Below, piece after piece: positions 51,964-60,446 of a stretch of DNA of 64,000 bases; the stretch's first letter is position 1, and each line of letters opens with the position of its first letter. Source of the DNA: JABWBD01 sp040768665 (GTDB lineage Bacteria; Planctomycetota; Planctomycetia; Pirellulales; Thermoguttaceae); NCBI GenBank assembly GCA_040768665.1, contig JAXGMN010000015.1, positions 218,242-282,241 of the forward strand, given 5' to 3'. The notes under the pieces are model-generated. The model saw only the letters and a list, made by a program, of their open reading frames with translations. It was not told the DNA's origin and did not search any database. A program made the position numbers and the translations under genes.

Positions 51964-52257
51964 TCACCTGGCACCTTCGGCGCGCCGATAAACGCAGATG
52001 CCCAGGTTCCCCTTGTCGAACACTGCAGTCTCGGGCGAATCGAGGATCAGGCATCCCGGCCCGTCTTGCTGGGCAAACTTCGAGAGAACCTTGCCAAAGA
52101 AAGCCAACGACGCTCTATCGCCTTCTATGGCCACCCAGTCCTCGTTCTCAACGAACAGTCTCAGCCGCACTTGGCCTGATGCTAGAGCCGCTTCGATGAG
52201 GCGATCGCAGTCCGTCGGCGCTTCGGAAGCTTCTATCGGTTTCTTCCATTTTGCCAT
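51964..52257 (-). CDS. Imm32-like small protein
   Basis: 97 residues from ATG 52257 (AGGG nine bases upstream; a start at 52287 is less likely). Core: RLRLFVENEDWVAIEGDRASLAFFGKVLSKFAQQ...GCLILDS. The pattern W-x-E-I-E-G-D followed by a helix and a hydrophobic strand recalls Imm32, an immunity-protein family often found alone in genomes. Assignment moderate. No toxin partner is seen. Confidence 0.55.
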   Translation of the reverse strand: MAKWKKPIEASEAPTDCDRLIEAALASGQVRLRLFVENEDWVAIEGDRASLAFFGKVLSKFAQQDGPGCLILDSPETAVFDKGNLGICVYRRAEGAR

Positions 52258-52568
52258 CGGTTTTGCCCTGACCACTGGCACAAGCAAAGTAGTCTAATAT
52301 CGCCGAACGAACCGCGTTGACCAGGCCGCGACGAGTCAACGTTACCATTTTCTCAGACCAGATCGCGGCTCTGGTCCAACGCTTGGTTCGGCGTGACCGC
52401 CAAAACCAACTTTACGGAGGGGGTGCCGAGCGTCAGGATCGCCCGAGGGACTCCAGCCTGGACGAGGAATCGGCGCGCCGACTGGAAGACGGCGCGGCGG
52501 GTTGTTAATATGGTGAGACCGTTGTCGTTCGGAGCGTATCCGAGCGGAGCCTATATGGAGAATCCCGG
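52258..52568. other. 311-base divergent gap
   Basis: Between the Imm32-like gene (minus) and the sulfatase (plus). No repeat or ORF stands out; it should contain both promoters but none matches well. Confidence 0.3.
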
Positions 52569-54032
52569 ATGAAATACGTCCTGGCTTTCGTCTTCCCATA
52601 CGCCGTCTTCCTGCCGTCTCTCCTGACTGCCGGCGATCGCCCGAACGTTCTGTTCATCATGGTGGATGACTTGAGGCCCGAGCTCGGTTGCTACGGGAAG
52701 GGGCATGTCCTTTCCCCGCAGATCGACCGGCTCGCGGCGCGCGGACTGGTTTTCGAGAGGGCTTACTGCCAGCAATCGCACTGCATCTCGTCTCGCTTCA
52801 GCTTGCTCAGCGGTTGCCGTCCGGACACGGCACGAATCTGGACGAATCGGGACGTGCGCGCGGAGTTGGCGGACAAGGTGTTTCTGCCGCGGCATTTCAA
52901 GAACCACGGCTACTACACGGTTGGCATGGGAAAGATCGCGCACGGCGGCTTGGAAGATGCGGCGAGTTGGTCGGAACCCCACTGGATGCCCGCCAACTAC
53001 CCATACGAGTATCGCACGCGGGCTGGCCGGGCGTTGGTCGAGGCGATACAGCGTGAGGCGGAAGAGGCAGGGAAGCCGGACCCGTTTCGAGACGTGCCGG
53101 AGATAATCCGCCGTGGCCTGCCTTTCGAATCCCTGGACGTCGAGGACAACGCCTTGGGCGACGGTCAACTGGCCGATCAAGCCATCGCGGCACTGAACCG
53201 TATCAAAGACCGACCTTTCTTCCTTGGGGTTGGATTTCTCCGGCCGCACCTGCCATTTGTGGCACCGACAAAGTACTGGGACCTCTATGATCCCACGACG
53301 CTTCCTTTATGCGAGACTACTTCAGGCCATGACGGCGAGCCCAGTTTGTCCACGAATGATTCGCGGGAATTGCGCACGCAGTATCGTCAGGTTCCGCCAA
53401 AAGAACCGATCCCGGAAGAGATGGCCCGTCGTCTGACGCACGGATACCTGGCCTGCATCAGCTATGTGGATGCCCAGATCGGCAGGGTGCTGGATGCGTT
53501 GGACCGACTGAAGCTGAGCGGGCGCACCGTTGTCGTACTCGCCGGCGACCACGGCTTTCACCTCGGGGATCTCGGCATCTGGGGGAAGGCCACCAACTTC
53601 GAGGCGGCGACGCGTTCCACCCTCATCATCCACGTACCGAGTATGAAAGCGAGTGGGCTGAGGTCATCGTCGCTCGTTGAGTTCGTGGGCCTCTATCCGA
53701 CCTTGTGCGACCTGGCCGGGCTGCCGAAGCCGGATCACCTGCAGGGCGCGAGTTTTGCCCGCCTCCTGGATGAGCCGGGGCTAGCGTTGTTTCCTGCCGC
53801 GTTCAGTCAGTATCCGCGCGGGGAGAGCATGGGACGCAGCATCCGGACAGACCGCTACCGTTTCACCGAATGGAGGCATCGAGAGACCGGCGAAGTGATG
53901 GCGCGCGAGCTGTATAACCACCGGGACAATCCGGAAGAAACCCAGAATCTGGCCCGCCGGCCGGGCCACGAACGGCTTATCAATGATCTAGCCTGTCAGT
54001 TGAGGCAGCATACCGACGGGTCGTCCCGCTAA
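52569..54032 (+). CDS. Secreted S1 sulfatase, iduronate-2-sulfatase-like
   Basis: 487 residues with a signal peptide (VLAFVFPYAVFLPSLLTAG). The N-terminal metal site is NVLFIMVDD, the catalytic region is Q-S-H-C72-I-S-S-R-F-S-L-L-S-G, and the second metal site is VLAGDHGFHLG. The layout is that of iduronate-2-sulfatase-type enzymes of glycosaminoglycan or algal polysaccharide breakdown. The nucleophile Cys must become formylglycine. The usual core is C-x-P-S-R; here the Pro is Ser, so maturation may differ. GGAG eight bases upstream of the ATG. Confidence 0.93.
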   Translation: MKYVLAFVFPYAVFLPSLLTAGDRPNVLFIMVDDLRPELGCYGKGHVLSPQIDRLAARGLVFERAYCQQSHCISSRFSLLSGCRPDTARIWTNRDVRAELADKVFLPRHFKNHGYYTVGMGKIAHGGLEDAASWSEPHWMPANYPYEYRTRAGRALVEAIQREAEEAGKPDPFRDVPEIIRRGLPFESLDVEDNALGDGQLADQAIAALNRIKDRPFFLGVGFLRPHLPFVAPTKYWDLYDPTTLPLCETTSGHDGEPSLSTNDSRELRTQYRQVPPKEPIPEEMARRLTHGYLACISYVDAQIGRVLDALDRLKLSGRTVVVLAGDHGFHLGDLGIWGKATNFEAATRSTLIIHVPSMKASGLRSSSLVEFVGLYPTLCDLAGLPKPDHLQGASFARLLDEPGLALFPAAFSQYPRGESMGRSIRTDRYRFTEWRHRETGEVMARELYNHRDNPEETQNLARRPGHERLINDLACQLRQHTDGSSR

Positions 54033-54267
54033 ATGACCTTGCACGATTCCGGGCGACCTCATATCGAAGTCATCCTGAGCGCAGCGAAGGATCTTGTCCC
54101 GCGTCCGCGCCAGATTCTTCGCTACGCTCGGAATCACACGTAGATCGTGCTCACCATGGAAATGCACTCGTTCCTGATGGCCACGGCCGAAATCGGGACA
54201 GTCCCTTTTGGGAGAAGAAGTGATCGTGTCTGATCTGGAACAAGCACCTCCCGGAAGAGGTTCGAAG
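54033..54267. other. 235-base gap with a REP-like phrase
   Basis: Contains GTCATCCTGAGCGCAGCGAAG and, facing it, CTTCGCTACGCTCGGAATCA, a dispersed palindromic phrase seen in many genomes. No gene. Confidence 0.4.
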
Positions 54268-55143
54268 ATGAACTGTAAACATGAATGCCGTAGTGCGCGA
54301 TTGTGTCTCGTCGCAATGTCGATGGCGATTGCCGTGACACTGGCCGGCAAACTGCACGCCTGCACGCTGTGGGGCGCTGCGGGAAGCGACGCCTTGGGCG
54401 GGACGATTGTCTGCAAGAACCGGGACTGGAAGCCAGACCACGTGCAGGTGCTGAAGATGCGCCGCAGCGCGGAGGGCTACGCCTATTTCGGCCTCGGCAC
54501 CGTCTATGGCGACAAGAGCAGCGAGGGTGTCGCGGCCGGAGTGAACGAAAAGGGCCTGACCGCATTCACCGCTGCCACAAGCCTGCCGAGCAGCATGTGG
54601 AAGGACCAGCGGGTCAATCGCAACGTGACCAGCTTCTTGCTGCAGGGCTACGCGAGCTGCGATGAAGTGCTGGCGAAGAGGGATGCGATCTTTTCCGCGA
54701 TGCGGCCCGCCTTCATCATGATCGCTGACCGCAGGAAGATCCTGATGGTGGAAGTGGGACTTGGCGGCAAGTACGCCCTGAAGACGATCGAGAACGGCGT
54801 CGTCGCGCACGCCAATCACTTCCTTGACGAAACGCTTGCGGAGTTCAATGTCAACGTTGGGGAGAGCAGCCGGACACGGCAGGATCGCATCCAGCAACTG
54901 TTAACGATCTCGCCCAAGCCCTGCACGACCGACACGTTTGCGGTGATGAGCAAGGACCAGCATGACGGACCGGACAACAGCCTGTGGAGGACCGGGAAAG
55001 TCGCGCGAACGCTGTCCTCGTGGATCGTCGAGAATCCGGCGCAGGGCGCACCGCGACTGCGCGTGGTGATCACCAACCCGGGCCAGAAAGAGGAGACGCA
55101 GGTGTTCGTCTTGGACGAGCGATTCTGGAGGGAAACGAAGTAG
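54268..55143 (+). CDS. Secreted Ntn-hydrolase of the C45/C59 type
   Basis: 291 residues. It starts at ATG 54268 with AGAGG seven bases upstream. The N-terminal 31 residues are a signal peptide; after HA the mature chain would begin with C32-T-L-W-G-A-A-G, the N-terminal nucleophile of the choloylglycine hydrolase/acyl-transferase fold. The next conserved block is CKNRDWKPDHVQV. So signal peptidase may itself expose the nucleophile. Related enzymes cleave linear amides or N-acyl groups; the substrate here is unknown. Confidence 0.85.
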   Translation: MNCKHECRSARLCLVAMSMAIAVTLAGKLHACTLWGAAGSDALGGTIVCKNRDWKPDHVQVLKMRRSAEGYAYFGLGTVYGDKSSEGVAAGVNEKGLTAFTAATSLPSSMWKDQRVNRNVTSFLLQGYASCDEVLAKRDAIFSAMRPAFIMIADRRKILMVEVGLGGKYALKTIENGVVAHANHFLDETLAEFNVNVGESSRTRQDRIQQLLTISPKPCTTDTFAVMSKDQHDGPDNSLWRTGKVARTLSSWIVENPAQGAPRLRVVITNPGQKEETQVFVLDERFWRETK

Positions 55144-55263
55144 GAACGCAGGAAGAAGCCGGCCCCAGGTCGGTCATCGCTGTGGCCGTGGCGGGGACGG
55201 CGGCACGGCTTTGTTGGGTCCTGTATTGTCAAATCGGATCGATTGCGTTACGTAGTCTCTAGC

Positions 55264-55475
55264 GGAGATTTGGGGTCGCAGCTTGAATAGTGAATAAGGC
55301 AGTCGCTTCGCGTCGTGCGGTCGGAGTCGTCTCCGGCCACGGGGCAACATTCATTGCCCCGGCAGATCACGTCGTACAGGGCACCGGCAAACTCGATCCG
55401 TAAAGGTCTTGCGCCACCATCCTACCCGTCTGCGCAAGGACTATTTACTATTCAAGCTGCAACCCCACATCTTCC
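55264..55475. mobile_element. RAYT-derived inverted-repeat element, copy 3 (212 bp)
   Basis: Nearly identical to copy 1. Its minus-strand interior reads RPLRIEFAGALYDVICRGNE, closer still to an intact RAYT start. It ends four bases before the stop codon of the minus-strand DUF1559 gene at 55480. Confidence 0.85.
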
Positions 55476-55479
55476 CATT

Positions 55480-57087
55480 TCACCGGATCGCACGCCAGTC
55501 GACCGTTCTTCCATCGTTTTTGCGAAACAGCCGCAGCAGCAACTCCGGTTCGATATTCCCGCGGAGTCGTTGCACGCTGCCGTCCGCGAAACCCGCGAGG
55601 AACCGCCCGTCGGTGCCCACGTCGAGCCCGCGGCCGGGGACGTTTGGATCGAAGTTGTAATCCTGCGGAGCGGTCCAGGGCACAGCCAGCTCCGGTTTCG
55701 CTTCCACGAGCACGACCGTGTTGCTCGTGCCGTCGAGGATGTCCTGAATCCTCGTCGCTTTCGGGCCGCCGAAAACCGTGTCTTCACCCACCGGAGCCAG
55801 AAACGTCGTGTAGCCCGGTTTCCGGCCGAACCAGTCGCTTTGGTAGACGTTCGGCATTCTCTCGATCAGCGTCCTGTTATGCGGGCTGTCCCACGGCTCG
55901 TCGAGATGGAACGCCACGTAGAGTTTCTGTTCATCGACGAACGGCAAGAGGTGCACCCGCCAGCTCAGTCCCGAGCTGCCTTGTTTGTCGCGGACCTCGT
56001 TCCGCGGCGGGAACACCTTGTAGGCATCGTGGTAGTTGTGCACTGCGAGAAGGATGCGTTTGAAGTTGTCGGCATTGGTTCCTCGGCGGGTCCTCTGCTG
56101 AATCGCGGCGGCCACGATCGCCGCCAGCCGCAGGCTCCCGCCGGCCGCGTCGAGCTTGTCCATTCGGAGAACCACCCGGTCGCCTTGTACCTTCGGTGCA
56201 AGCAGGGAAATTAGCGAGCGGACCGCCTCACGGGGCACTTGCTGCTGGAATTCAGGCAGGGCATCGTACGCGCTTTGCAGCATCCTGGGGAGATGCTCCC
56301 CCAGACGCCGGGCTGCTTCCTCCGATGCCGATTGGACCACCAGCTCCGCACGGAGTTGAACGGGGTCCAAACCGAATGCGGCCCAGACGACGCCCTCGCT
56401 CAGCACGCTGCTCGGGCCTCCGCCCAACTGGCGAGGAAGCTCCGGCATCAACTCGACGATCGTCCGACGAACGTAGTCCGGTGGCAACAGCAGGGCTTGG
56501 ATCGGGTACCGCGCGACGGCGCGAAACGCTTCGTCGAGCCCCGAGCGCGGTGAAACGGCCATCGCTTCCAGCGCCGCGGCCACGTCCGTCCCGTCGACGG
56601 GCGTCGCCACGACCAGCCCCTTGCGAGCCGACGAGCTGATTTCTTTCTCCGTGGCGCCCAGTCGCTCGAAAAGGGCCTTCTGATCCACGTCGGGAGCCGA
56701 TTTCATGAAGACGAACACCGGCCACTCGTTTTTCGAAAGTGGAATGCCGATGGTTGCGTAGACCGGCCGGCCGCACGTTGCATCCCGAAATATTTCGATC
56801 TTCTCCCCGGCCATGCGTGTCCAGCCCCGGTAGACTTCGTCGCTACCTGGGGCCGCCGCCTTCAAAAAGGCTTCCGTAAGGTCCGGGAGTGCCAGCCGGG
56901 CCGTGTCGATCTTGACCACCAATGCGGTCGTCTCGCCGATCATGGGGCGGACCGTCGCAACGTCGCCGCTTACGTCGGCCACCTCGCCTGCAAAGGTACG
57001 CACTCCGCCGGTCGGGGCAGCAAACAGGCTACACACGACGCACGCGACCATTAGGGCTAGCTGTCTCCTGCGTGATCTTTCGAGCAT
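55480..57087 (-). CDS. Secreted protein with C-terminal DUF1559-like region
   Basis: 535 residues with a signal peptide (RQLALMVACVVCSLFAAPTGG) in place of the pilin-like helix. The first 340 residues have no motif I recognise. From about 345 the DUF1559 signature follows: RILLAVHNYHDAYKVFPPRNE, GLSWRVHLLPFVDEQ, DGTSNTVVLVEA and DGSVQRLRGN. AGAGGAG seven bases before ATG 57087. It is the last gene of the operon that starts with an ECF sigma factor, so is likely one of its targets or partners. Confidence 0.87.
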   Translation of the reverse strand: MLERSRRRQLALMVACVVCSLFAAPTGGVRTFAGEVADVSGDVATVRPMIGETTALVVKIDTARLALPDLTEAFLKAAAPGSDEVYRGWTRMAGEKIEIFRDATCGRPVYATIGIPLSKNEWPVFVFMKSAPDVDQKALFERLGATEKEISSSARKGLVVATPVDGTDVAAALEAMAVSPRSGLDEAFRAVARYPIQALLLPPDYVRRTIVELMPELPRQLGGGPSSVLSEGVVWAAFGLDPVQLRAELVVQSASEEAARRLGEHLPRMLQSAYDALPEFQQQVPREAVRSLISLLAPKVQGDRVVLRMDKLDAAGGSLRLAAIVAAAIQQRTRRGTNADNFKRILLAVHNYHDAYKVFPPRNEVRDKQGSSGLSWRVHLLPFVDEQKLYVAFHLDEPWDSPHNRTLIERMPNVYQSDWFGRKPGYTTFLAPVGEDTVFGGPKATRIQDILDGTSNTVVLVEAKPELAVPWTAPQDYNFDPNVPGRGLDVGTDGRFLAGFADGSVQRLRGNIEPELLLRLFRKNDGRTVDWRAIR

Positions 57088-57139
57088 GACAGAACTCCTC
57101 TGGTAAACCATGTCTGTGCGGTACTGTCCCATCCTTGCC

Positions 57140-58702
57140 TTACTTTGCCTGTTGCGCGAAACGCACGATGAGCCGATAGCGCAGGCCCGGCATGGGGTGG
57201 CCGTTGAGGACCGCGTAATCGCCGTGGTATTGGTAATCCAGCGGCTTGCCGGTAAACGGGTCCTGCGGGGCGGGAACCGGAAGGTCATCCAGACGCGCCG
57301 GAAGCTTTCCATCGTGCGATGCGCCGTACATTCGGATCGCCTCGACCGTCTGGACCAGGGCAACCTGCTGCTCGACACGGGCGGCAGCGGTTCGGGTCGC
57401 AAGTACGGCCGGAAGAAGCATCAAGGTGGGCGCCGCACTCCAGCCGACGCGATCCGGTTTTACGCCCACGAAGTCCTCGAACGAACGGCCCTGCGTCTTT
57501 CGCTCGGCTTGCCAGTAGGGGAGCCGCGTCCACTTGAAGTAGTCGTCCCGTGCTTCCTCGTAGTAGCGGACCATTGCCAGGAAGACAACCTGGGCGGTCG
57601 GGTAGGCCTCGACCTGTTCTCTCGCGAGGCCGAGGTCTTCGATGAGGTACCGTTTTGCCGCAGGATAGGCCGCGGCGACGTACGCGACCAGCATGGCTCG
57701 CGCCGTCTCCGGTTCCTCCTTGGCCGCAGGAATGCCGAATTCCGTTGCGAGGTATCCGAATTGCGGAATCAGTCGATCGAGGAAGTCCTGCCAATACCCG
57801 GCCGGTCGCGGTGTCTCGTCGACCTCGCGGAGCACCTTGAATTGGAGGCAAAGGAGTTGCCGCTCGACGGCCAGGGCGTACCGGACGTCGACCGGCGGAC
57901 TCGGCAGCGATGCGAAAGCCCAGTATAGATTCGGCGCGTCGGGGTGCTGCACCAGGTACAGCGCATCGTCCCAGGCGACCCCTGCGCAGGCGAGGCCCAC
58001 CAGGTTGGAAACTAGAAACTCGTCCAGCCCCAAGTGCCGAGCCAAGGCATACTCCTGTCCGAGGATCGCCACGGCATCGTCGATCCGCCCTTCGGCGATG
58101 GCCACTTTCGAGCGAAGGCTCTGCCAACGGGCAAGCTCCCGCATCGACTGGATTTCCGGCAAGAGATAGGCGAACGGGTCGTCCACCTCGCGAAGATTCC
58201 GATCCAGGTCGAACCAACGCCGCCGCACTGCCTCTCTCAGCAGCGGAGGCTGGAACGATGTGAAGGTCAGGTAGGACTTTACCGCATCCAGGGGCAATTC
58301 CTGAGGCGCCATCGAAAGCCATACATAAGGCGGCATTTCGTCCTCCGACTTCCCTTCGCGACGGGCATGCTCAAGGGCCGCCTCGTTGAACTCGCGGAGC
58401 CGGTTGCGTGCAGCGATTTGTTCCAGGAATCCCAGCGCCTTGAGGTAGTATATGGCCGAATTTCCGTCGAGCATATCGAACTCGTCGGGGAGAAGCTGGT
58501 ACTTCAGCGCGGGGCGAGGCTCGGCTGCCGGGTGAAGCGTCATCTCCATCGTCTGGACGATGATGCCCGTCTGTTTGTCCTTTTCCTTGACCCAGCCCGC
58601 TTTCTTGGCCGGCTCCGCACTGAATCCACAGGACGTCAATGCCGACGCAACCAACAGCAGCGACGCACCGAGGCACAATCCGGGAGCGTATCGTCTCATC
58701 AT
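57140..58702 (-). CDS. Lipoprotein of unknown function in an ECF sigma operon
   Basis: 520 residues. The signal sequence ends in the lipobox LTSC, so it should be lipid-anchored. The mature part is mostly helical with many Trp, Tyr and Leu and an early KAGWVKEKDKQTGIIVQT. No family is recognised. A-A-G-G-A seven bases upstream of ATG 58702 (an ATG follows directly). It lies about 28 bases after the anti-sigma gene and 52 bases before the DUF1559 gene. Confidence 0.78.
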   Translation of the reverse strand: MMRRYAPGLCLGASLLLVASALTSCGFSAEPAKKAGWVKEKDKQTGIIVQTMEMTLHPAAEPRPALKYQLLPDEFDMLDGNSAIYYLKALGFLEQIAARNRLREFNEAALEHARREGKSEDEMPPYVWLSMAPQELPLDAVKSYLTFTSFQPPLLREAVRRRWFDLDRNLREVDDPFAYLLPEIQSMRELARWQSLRSKVAIAEGRIDDAVAILGQEYALARHLGLDEFLVSNLVGLACAGVAWDDALYLVQHPDAPNLYWAFASLPSPPVDVRYALAVERQLLCLQFKVLREVDETPRPAGYWQDFLDRLIPQFGYLATEFGIPAAKEEPETARAMLVAYVAAAYPAAKRYLIEDLGLAREQVEAYPTAQVVFLAMVRYYEEARDDYFKWTRLPYWQAERKTQGRSFEDFVGVKPDRVGWSAAPTLMLLPAVLATRTAAARVEQQVALVQTVEAIRMYGASHDGKLPARLDDLPVPAPQDPFTGKPLDYQYHGDYAVLNGHPMPGLRYRLIVRFAQQAK

Positions 58703-58730
58703 CGGTTCTTCCTTTCTACTGCCAAGTCCT

Positions 58731-59612
58731 CTACAGGACGATGTCGGCCATTTCACGAAGCAGATCATTCATGAGCCGCTCGCGAGTGACTGCCGGACGG
58801 GGCGGAGATCCGGACGCCGGCTCCCTGGGGCTTTCTCTTTTCCACGACTCACGATCCGACTGGCGCTGCGTTGTCGCGTCCGCTCGCTCGTGCGGCGGGA
58901 TGGGTGGAGCCCAGACACTCTGTCGCAGGTGCGTTCCTGCCCGCAGCATCGGCCCATCCGGCCCATAACCCCAACGTCCCCTCGCAAGCGGTTCCGCCAG
59001 CATCGCCAGTGCCGCAATCTCTGGGTCGAGCGGCCTTGCCTTGTTCACCGGTGGGCGGTCGCCCGGCGCCCCCCCCCGCTCGACCACCGTCTCGCAGCGC
59101 GAAGCAACATCTTTGTCGACGGTCCTGGGCGCCAGACTATCGATGTGGTGCTGGGCCGTCCCATCCGTAAGATCCTCGCCCGGTCCCGTACGGCTCATGA
59201 ACAAGAACATGGCGATCGCCCCGACGACCGTGCCGCACGCCCACGAACCTGCAACCATCGCCACGCCCCGATAAAGCCGCCGCTCGCGACCCCGCCATTC
59301 TCGACGCGCCGCCATGGCCATCGGGCTATCAACCGCTGGATCGGGTGAGCCCGAAAAGACGAGCCGCTCCAGGGGACTGCTGAAAAAGGGGACTGGCTCC
59401 GCAGTGTCGTGTACTTGCTCCGACGCCAAACCACGATTCGCTGCGCTGCCCGCCCCCTGTTTCAGCAGTTTCTCCAACACAGCCGCATCCAACTGCGGCG
59501 GACGCGGCCGTGCCTTTTTCAGGCACCGCTCGATCTCCTCCAGCCGCGCCGATTCTCCGGTCACTTCCGACTCATTGGTCTCGCCGGCCGGCAGTTCGTA
59601 ATCGCCGTTCAT
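58731..59612 (-). CDS. Putative transmembrane anti-sigma factor
   Basis: 293 residues with one transmembrane helix near 115-140 (GVAMVAGSWACGTVVGAIAMFLFM), an N-terminal cytoplasmic charged part (EIERCLKKARPRPPQLDAAVLEKLL), and a Pro/Arg/Asp-rich outer part. No zinc-binding H-x3-C-x2-C. Its ATG overlaps the sigma gene stop by four bases. Position, topology and overlap point to an anti-sigma that holds the ECF factor at the membrane; sequence similarity alone would not show this. Confidence 0.65.
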   Translation of the reverse strand: MNGDYELPAGETNESEVTGESARLEEIERCLKKARPRPPQLDAAVLEKLLKQGAGSAANRGLASEQVHDTAEPVPFFSSPLERLVFSGSPDPAVDSPMAMAARREWRGRERRLYRGVAMVAGSWACGTVVGAIAMFLFMSRTGPGEDLTDGTAQHHIDSLAPRTVDKDVASRCETVVERGGAPGDRPPVNKARPLDPEIAALAMLAEPLARGRWGYGPDGPMLRAGTHLRQSVWAPPIPPHERADATTQRQSDRESWKRESPREPASGSPPRPAVTRERLMNDLLREMADIVL

Positions 59613-60112
59613 CGTTTTTGTCCCGATCTATCCAGACCATGATTCATCATGTCGCCCAGCAGCGACAAAGCCCGACGGTAGCGGCGGTGGGCGGCACTGG
59701 ACGAGATGTCGACCAGTTCAGCGATCCGTTCGAACGGCAACTCGCCCCAGATCCGGGCGACCACGATTTCCCGTTCCAGCGGAGGTAACCGCCCAAGCAT
59801 TCCTGCCAGTTCGCCTCTGTCGAACGTCGAGTCCAGGTCGTCGAGAAACCACTCCTTCCGTCCTTCGCCCGCCCGCCGATGATGCTCCGCACGCCGCCGT
59901 TCGCCGCGAGCCAGGTTCATCGCGCGGCGGCGGACCGTCTTGAATAGCCAAGCGGCCGGGTGATCGGGAGGGGGGGTCTGACGAACCAGTTCGATCAACG
60001 CCTCTTGCAGGGCATCCTCCGGCGCGTGGCACCACTGCCTGGCGTAAAGCGTCAACGCGGCGCCATGGGCATCGATCAACTGCCACAGCCGCTCCGCGTC
60101 GATCCGTTCCAC
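59609..60112 (-). CDS. ECF sigma factor
   Basis: 167 residues. Region 2 is YARQWCHAPEDALQEALIELV...AWLFKTVRRRAMNLARGERRR and region 4 LPPLEREIVVARIWGELPFERIAELVDISSSAAHRRYRRAL. It directs RNA polymerase to a small regulon and is likely held by the next gene's product. GTG 60112 follows GGAGGGG; an earlier in-frame start would run into the inverted repeat at 60225-60331 and lacks family similarity. Heads a four-gene operon. Confidence 0.9.
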   Translation of the reverse strand: MERIDAERLWQLIDAHGAALTLYARQWCHAPEDALQEALIELVRQTPPPDHPAAWLFKTVRRRAMNLARGERRRAEHHRRAGEGRKEWFLDDLDSTFDRGELAGMLGRLPPLEREIVVARIWGELPFERIAELVDISSSAAHRRYRRALSLLGDMMNHGLDRSGQKR

Positions 60113-60224
60113 ATCCCCTCCGCTGTCCAACCGGCTCTGCTCGGCAACTTCTTGCCGCTTTCCTCCCCAACGACCGTTCCGCAGTCGGTGTTGCCGACCG
60201 CATGCCGTATCCTTAGTCTTAGAA

Positions 60225-60331
60225 CTTAGAGGCCCTAACAAAACGGGGACTTGCTCCGAGCCTCCATTGGAAAACCCCAAAAATACGTGCTCCCGCGAGG
60301 TGCCTGTCCCAGTTTTGTTAGGGCCTCTTAG
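60225..60331. mobile_element. 107-bp inverted-repeat element
   Basis: 26-base ends, 24 matching (AGAGGCCCTAACAAAAC core), in the gap between the ECF operon and the sulfatase stop. No coding capacity. It is likely a small MITE; the gap to 60446 otherwise only holds a lone CAGCCGGGCTGC hairpin arm. Confidence 0.7.
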
Positions 60332-60446
60332 ATGAAGTCCCCGCTCAGACTCCGTCTTCCCATCGGAAAGGAAAACAATGACCCGCCAGGACATCAAGCA
60401 GCCGGGCTGCTGAGCCTTTTGAGCGGGATCCCCGTCCAACGCTGGT

